Source: Campylobacteraceae bacterium (GTDB lineage Bacteria > Campylobacterota > Campylobacteria > Campylobacterales > Campylobacteraceae). Taken from it: a DNA stretch of 7,563 nt. This document shows, piece by piece, positions 6,392 through 7,563 of the stretch. The stretch covers positions 1 to 7,563 of the forward strand of contig JAITNC010000240.1 of assembly GCA_031290675.1 (NCBI GenBank), in the 5' to 3' direction. A program made the position numbers and the translations under genes. Positions within the stretch are counted from its first letter, which is position 1, and the number at the start of each line of letters is the position of its first letter. The notes under the pieces were generated by a model. That model was not told the origin of the DNA. It worked only from the letters and a program-made list of their open reading frames with translations, and searched no databases.

Positions 6392-7371
6392 TGATAGAAA
6401 ACCTCACGCAGATTTGCTCCGGAACTCTGCTGCAGAAGCCCTTAGTAACGTCTATCACGGGCTTTACGTGCGATAGCGAAAAGGTCGTGCGCGGCAGTGC
6501 GTTTTTCTCGCTCCATACTACGCAAGGGGAGATAAAACACGCACTTGAAAACGGTGCGTATGCTATCATTTATGACGGTGTTATCACGAGCGAAGACAAC
6601 GAAGTAGCGTGGATAAAAGTTGATGACATCACCAAAGCGATGATAAGACTTATGCGTTTTGAGATGGAACGCAAAGATATCAACGCTGTTTTGCTGAGCG
6701 TGCTGCAATTTGACATGCTAAGCTCTTTTCGTCTGATGTTTGACGCTTATCTCACGCCAAAAAGCGTTGAGGAGCTGTTTTCGCTCTTTAGCGGCTTTGA
6801 GGCAGAAAGCTATCTTTTTTCATCAGACGCTGAGCTTTTAGAGCAGATATCGCCGCAGTTTGATGTCGCCAAAAACACTGCCCAAGCTACTATTTTGCAG
6901 TCCAATTCTATATTTAGAACATCATTTGTGTGCGGTGAGAACTTTTTTAAAGACTTTGAGATACCATCTCTGTTTATCCACGAATTTGCCGCTCTTGTGG
7001 CGTTTTTTGATGAAAAGGCACTCCCTTTTAAGGTGGACGGTATTCGTGGTCATTTTGAACCTGTTTTTGTCAATACAGCACTGCAGCCACGCCCATTTGG
7101 CACAACAAATCAAGCGCTTATCATAGAAACAGACGAAAGACTTTTTGAAAAAGAGGCTGAGTGGATACAAAAGTACGTTTCTGACGAATATCTGCTCATC
7201 TTAGCACCGCATAACGCAAAAATCTCACTCAAGTGCAAGCGATATACATCAGCCAAATCACTTCAAACTATCGGCATAACCTCACTCAGGTATGTTTTGA
7301 TACTTGGCGACAAAGAGCAGATAATAGCTGCGTTGGAAGAGCCGAAGCAGGCGCAAGGAACGCTGTTTTAG
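6388..7371 (+). CDS. Mur-ligase-like protein lacking the ATP-binding loop; function unknown
   Basis: Residues about 10-95 resemble the N-terminal (UDP-substrate) domain of MurE/MurF ligases: ITGFTCDSEKVVRGSAFFSL at 23-42, then HALENGAYAIIYD at 51-63 and AWIKVDDITKAMIRL at 74-88. In a true ligase the next segment is GTNGKT; here residues 98-115 read INAVLLSVLQFDMLSSFR and have no P-loop. Later, FIHEFAALVAFF (197-208) and IRGHFEPVF (219-227) recall the Asn-Ala-Ala helix and the GR/EPV junction before the ligase C-terminal domain, so the whole chain may be a shrunken Mur ligase. At 327 residues it is well below the roughly 450 of MurF. An ATP-dependent ligation is therefore unlikely; a binding or regulatory role is a guess. 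The start could be 6388 or 6391 (ATGATG); 6388 overlaps the metG stop. No good Shine-Dalgarno is seen, so coupling to metG is likely. The reading frame is intact. Confidence 0.78.
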   Translation: MMIENLTQICSGTLLQKPLVTSITGFTCDSEKVVRGSAFFSLHTTQGEIKHALENGAYAIIYDGVITSEDNEVAWIKVDDITKAMIRLMRFEMERKDINAVLLSVLQFDMLSSFRLMFDAYLTPKSVEELFSLFSGFEAESYLFSSDAELLEQISPQFDVAKNTAQATILQSNSIFRTSFVCGENFFKDFEIPSLFIHEFAALVAFFDEKALPFKVDGIRGHFEPVFVNTALQPRPFGTTNQALIIETDERLFEKEAEWIQKYVSDEYLLILAPHNAKISLKCKRYTSAKSLQTIGITSLRYVLILGDKEQIIAALEEPKQAQGTLF

Positions 7372-7374
7372 GAA

Positions 7375-7549
7375 AAGGGCTGTCTTTTACAATTTTTAGC
7401 TTGTTTTTTTGCACGCTAAATTCGTTTCAATTTCGCCGCGTTCGCTCGTCGAGCCAGTACGTACGCACCACTCACGGGCTTCATTTGCGCCTCGTTATCG
7501 TGCGAAAAACTGACGCTAAAATCTTGTAAACTTAGCTTTCTCAGCTTTT
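7375..7549. repeat. Long imperfect inverted repeat in the terminal intergenic region
   Basis: The 192 bases after the last stop codon hold nested complementary arms. From outside in: 7375-7382 pairs with 7542-7549 (8 pairs, two of them G-U in RNA); TTTACAA at 7386-7392 with TTGTAAA at 7524-7530; TTTTAGC at 7394-7400 with GCTAAAA at 7515-7521; and TTTTTTGCACG at 7405-7415 with CGTGCGAAAAA at 7499-7509 (one T-G pair). That is about 25 pairs in the three inner arms, enclosing a GC-richer core of 83 bases that has its own small dyads (GCTCG-T-CGAGC at 7444-7454, GTACGTAC at 7457-7464). ACGCTAAA occurs twice, 100 bases apart (7413 and 7513). It may be a bidirectional terminator, a structured RNA or a MITE/REP-like palindromic element. 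No other copy is in the window. The pairing is seen; the role is inferred. Confidence 0.6.
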
Positions 7550-7563
7550 GCATATTTTAACTT

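Noticed and set aside
7373..7398. AAAAG-GGCTGT-CTTTT followed by a T-rich stretch, resembling a simple terminator right after the last stop codon
   Set aside because: The stem is only 5 bp and mostly A-T, too weak alone, and the same bases fit better as part of the larger inverted repeat. A termination role for the whole element remains possible.
7233..7529. A 98-codon plus-strand frame running from the end of the Mur-like gene into the terminal region
   Set aside because: It starts inside a real gene in another frame, has no ribosome binding site, and its second half is the inverted repeat. It has no protein-like composition or known motif.
7416..7553. A 45-codon minus-strand frame beginning MQKLRKLSLQ and ending AKLKRI
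   Set aside because: It lies almost wholly within the inverted repeat, shows no Shine-Dalgarno site in the few bases left before the window edge, and matches no family I know. Other frames across the core are also open, as expected for a GC-richer non-coding palindrome.

Overview
The window looks like chromosomal housekeeping DNA from a member of the Campylobacterota (formerly Epsilonproteobacteria), possibly a Sulfurimonas-, Sulfuricurvum- or Sulfurovum-like organism. The evidence is the protein style, the short gaps and ATGA overlaps between genes, the T-rich promoter with an extended -10 box, and above all the gene order. From memory, the order gltX - YggT - lytic transglycosylase - (opposed) lipoprotein - mobB - fbp - small Cys protein - metG - unknown matches Campylobacter jejuni Cj0845c to Cj0837c almost gene for gene. 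This recollection was not checked by any search. I see no insertion sequence, CRISPR array, tRNA or rRNA.

Layout. Positions 1-2402 hold a plus-strand run: the 3' end of gltX, a one-repeat YggT membrane protein overlapping it by 4 bases, and an Slt-type lytic transglycosylase 3 bases further on. Positions 2344-2799 hold a small lipoprotein gene on the minus strand; its 3' end overlaps the transglycosylase gene by 59 bases. A divergent intergenic region (2800-2901) carries a good plus-strand promoter and an 8-bp inverted repeat. Positions 2902-7371 hold a second plus-strand run: mobB, fbp, a 69-residue four-cysteine protein, metG, and a 327-residue protein that resembles a Mur ligase with its ATP-binding loop missing. 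Most of these junctions overlap, so co-translation is likely. The last 192 bases are non-coding and contain a long imperfect inverted repeat.

Functions. The genes cover tRNA charging (GltX, MetG), cell-wall remodelling (the transglycosylase, perhaps the YggT protein), molybdenum cofactor maturation (MobB) and gluconeogenesis (Fbp). They do not form one pathway. The least explained parts are the Mur-ligase-like protein, the four-cysteine protein and the terminal palindromic element. I do not see a clear new defence or mobile system here.
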